Positions 6,153-7,104 of a stretch of DNA of 7,104 nucleotides are shown piece by piece. The stretch's first letter is position 1. Each line of letters starts with the position of its first letter. Both the position numbers and the translations under genes were made by a program. Source of the DNA: Bacteroidia bacterium (lineage in GTDB: Bacteria; Bacteroidota; Bacteroidia; Flavobacteriales; Flavobacteriaceae); contig JAUIAA010000109.1 of assembly GCA_030425715.1 (NCBI GenBank), positions 1 through 7,104 on the forward strand, in the 5' to 3' direction. Below the pieces are notes generated by a model. The model worked only from the letters and a program-made list of their open reading frames with translations, was not told where the DNA came from and searched no databases.

Positions 6153-7104
6153 TGAAATTTTTAAGACAACAATTAGATAAAATTAAACCTCACTTTGAAA
6201 AGGGAGGTAAATTGGAAAAATACGCCCCAGCTTTTAATGGTATTGATACCCTTTTATTTGTACCAAACCATACTACCAAAAAAGGTGCACATATAAGAGA
6301 TGGCGTAGATTTAAAACGAGTAATGATTACCGTTGTTATAGCTTTGATGCCAGCATTGTTATTTGGTATTTGGAATATTGGTTACCAAAATATGGGTGCA
6401 GGACAAGGGTTTTGGGATTACTTTATATTTGGAGCTATTCGGTTTTTGCCAATGCTTATCGTATCCTATGGGGTAGGTTTAGCTATTGAATTTGCCTATG
6501 CAATTTTTAGAGGACACGAAGTAAATGAAGGATATTTGGTTACAGGTTTATTGATTCCAATGATTATGCCAATTGATTTACCTTTATGGATGCTGGCTGT
6601 TTCTGTAGTTTTTGCAGTAATTATTGGTAAAGAAGCTTTTGGTGGTACAGGAATGAATATTCTTAATCCTGCTTTAGTTGCAAGAGCATTTGCCTTATTC
6701 TCTTATGCTCCATATATGTCGGGTAATACTGTTTGGGTAGCGGATTCTGTTGCTGATGGAGTTTCTGGCGAAACCGTATTAGGTGCGTTGGCAGGAAATG
6801 TACAACCTTCTGTAAGTGTTTTTGATATGTTTATAGGAACCATGCCTGGTTCTATTGGCGAAACTTCTGTTTTAATGATTTTAATTGGAGCAGCAATTTT
6901 ACTAATTACAGGAATTGGAAGCTGGAGAATTATGTTGTCTACTTTAATAGGTGGAGCTCTAATGGGATTAATTTTCAATGCCATTGGTAGTACAACCAAT
7001 GAATTGCTCAACTTTGCTTGGTGGAAACACTTGTTGGTTGGTGGATTTGCTTTTGGTATGGTGTTTATGGCAACCGATCCTGTTTCAGCAACACAAACCA
7101 ATAA
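6152..7104 (+). CDS. nqrB: Na+-translocating NADH:quinone reductase subunit B, C-terminally cut by the window edge
   Basis: The ATG at 6152 overlaps the nqrA stop (TAATG), suggesting translational coupling. The frame is open for 317 codons to the window end; NqrB is usually about 400 residues, so the rest lies to the right. The polar N-terminus (1-50) includes FNGIDTLLFVPN and GAHIRDGVDLKR. Membrane spans follow at about 54-75, 90-118, 124-140, 145-158, 238-256, 260-278 and 292-307. The conserved loop FGGTGMNILNPALVARAF lies at 163-180, and GTMPGSIGETS at 229-239. The sequence DGVSGETVL (202-210) is at the place of the covalent FMN site; Thr208 would be the flavinylated residue, attached by ApbE. 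The Ala of the usual SGAT motif is Glu here. NqrB is an integral subunit that takes part in quinone reduction and sodium transfer. Confidence 0.96.
   Translation, partial: MKFLRQQLDKIKPHFEKGGKLEKYAPAFNGIDTLLFVPNHTTKKGAHIRDGVDLKRVMITVVIALMPALLFGIWNIGYQNMGAGQGFWDYFIFGAIRFLPMLIVSYGVGLAIEFAYAIFRGHEVNEGYLVTGLLIPMIMPIDLPLWMLAVSVVFAVIIGKEAFGGTGMNILNPALVARAFALFSYAPYMSGNTVWVADSVADGVSGETVLGALAGNVQPSVSVFDMFIGTMPGSIGETSVLMILIGAAILLITGIGSWRIMLSTLIGGALMGLIFNAIGSTTNELLNFAWWKHLLVGGFAFGMVFMATDPVSATQTN

Noticed and set aside
6703..7101. Minus-strand open frame of 132 codons at the right end
   Set aside because: It is antisense to nqrB, whose plus-strand frame is open to the edge and matches NqrB throughout; the Pro/Ile/Ala-rich product is a shadow.

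Overview
The window looks like chromosomal DNA from a member of the Bacteroidota, most likely a flavobacterium. It is AT-rich, and all six visible stop codons are TAA. Start codons are preceded by A-rich stretches rather than strong Shine-Dalgarno sites. Several intergenic gaps carry the Bacteroidota -7 promoter element TAnnTTTG. The gene content agrees: a type IX secretion plug protein, a DUF3667 zinc-ribbon membrane protein and the start of a Na+-NQR operon.

Layout from left to right. The N-terminal 74 codons of pruA (proline catabolism) run leftward off the window. A divergent gap of about 150 bp follows, then a rightward NRDE/TANGO2-type protein. Converging on that gene is a leftward pair, apaG followed by a DUF3667 membrane protein, which probably form one transcript. 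Then comes a gap of about 230 bp and a rightward 65-codon gene. Its product resembles the C-terminal tail of secreted YHS-domain proteins but lacks the YHS half. Converging on it is a leftward gene for a DUF5103/T9SS plug protein with a signal peptide. A divergent regulatory gap of about 220 bp separates plug from rightward nqrA and nqrB. The two nqr genes overlap by one base (TAATG), and nqrB runs off the right edge after 317 codons.

Functionally this is mostly housekeeping: amino-acid catabolism, a respiratory sodium pump, and an accessory protein of the secretion system that powers export and gliding. I see no CRISPR array, phage, transposon, RNA gene or defence system, and nothing that amounts to a new multi-gene system. 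The items most worth a second look are the stand-alone YHS-tail protein, the two convergent gene pairs that share the same TTAA stop overlap, the SGET (not SGAT) flavin site in NqrB, the back-to-back promoters with a palindrome between plug and nqrA, and a hairpin directly before the DUF3667 start codon.
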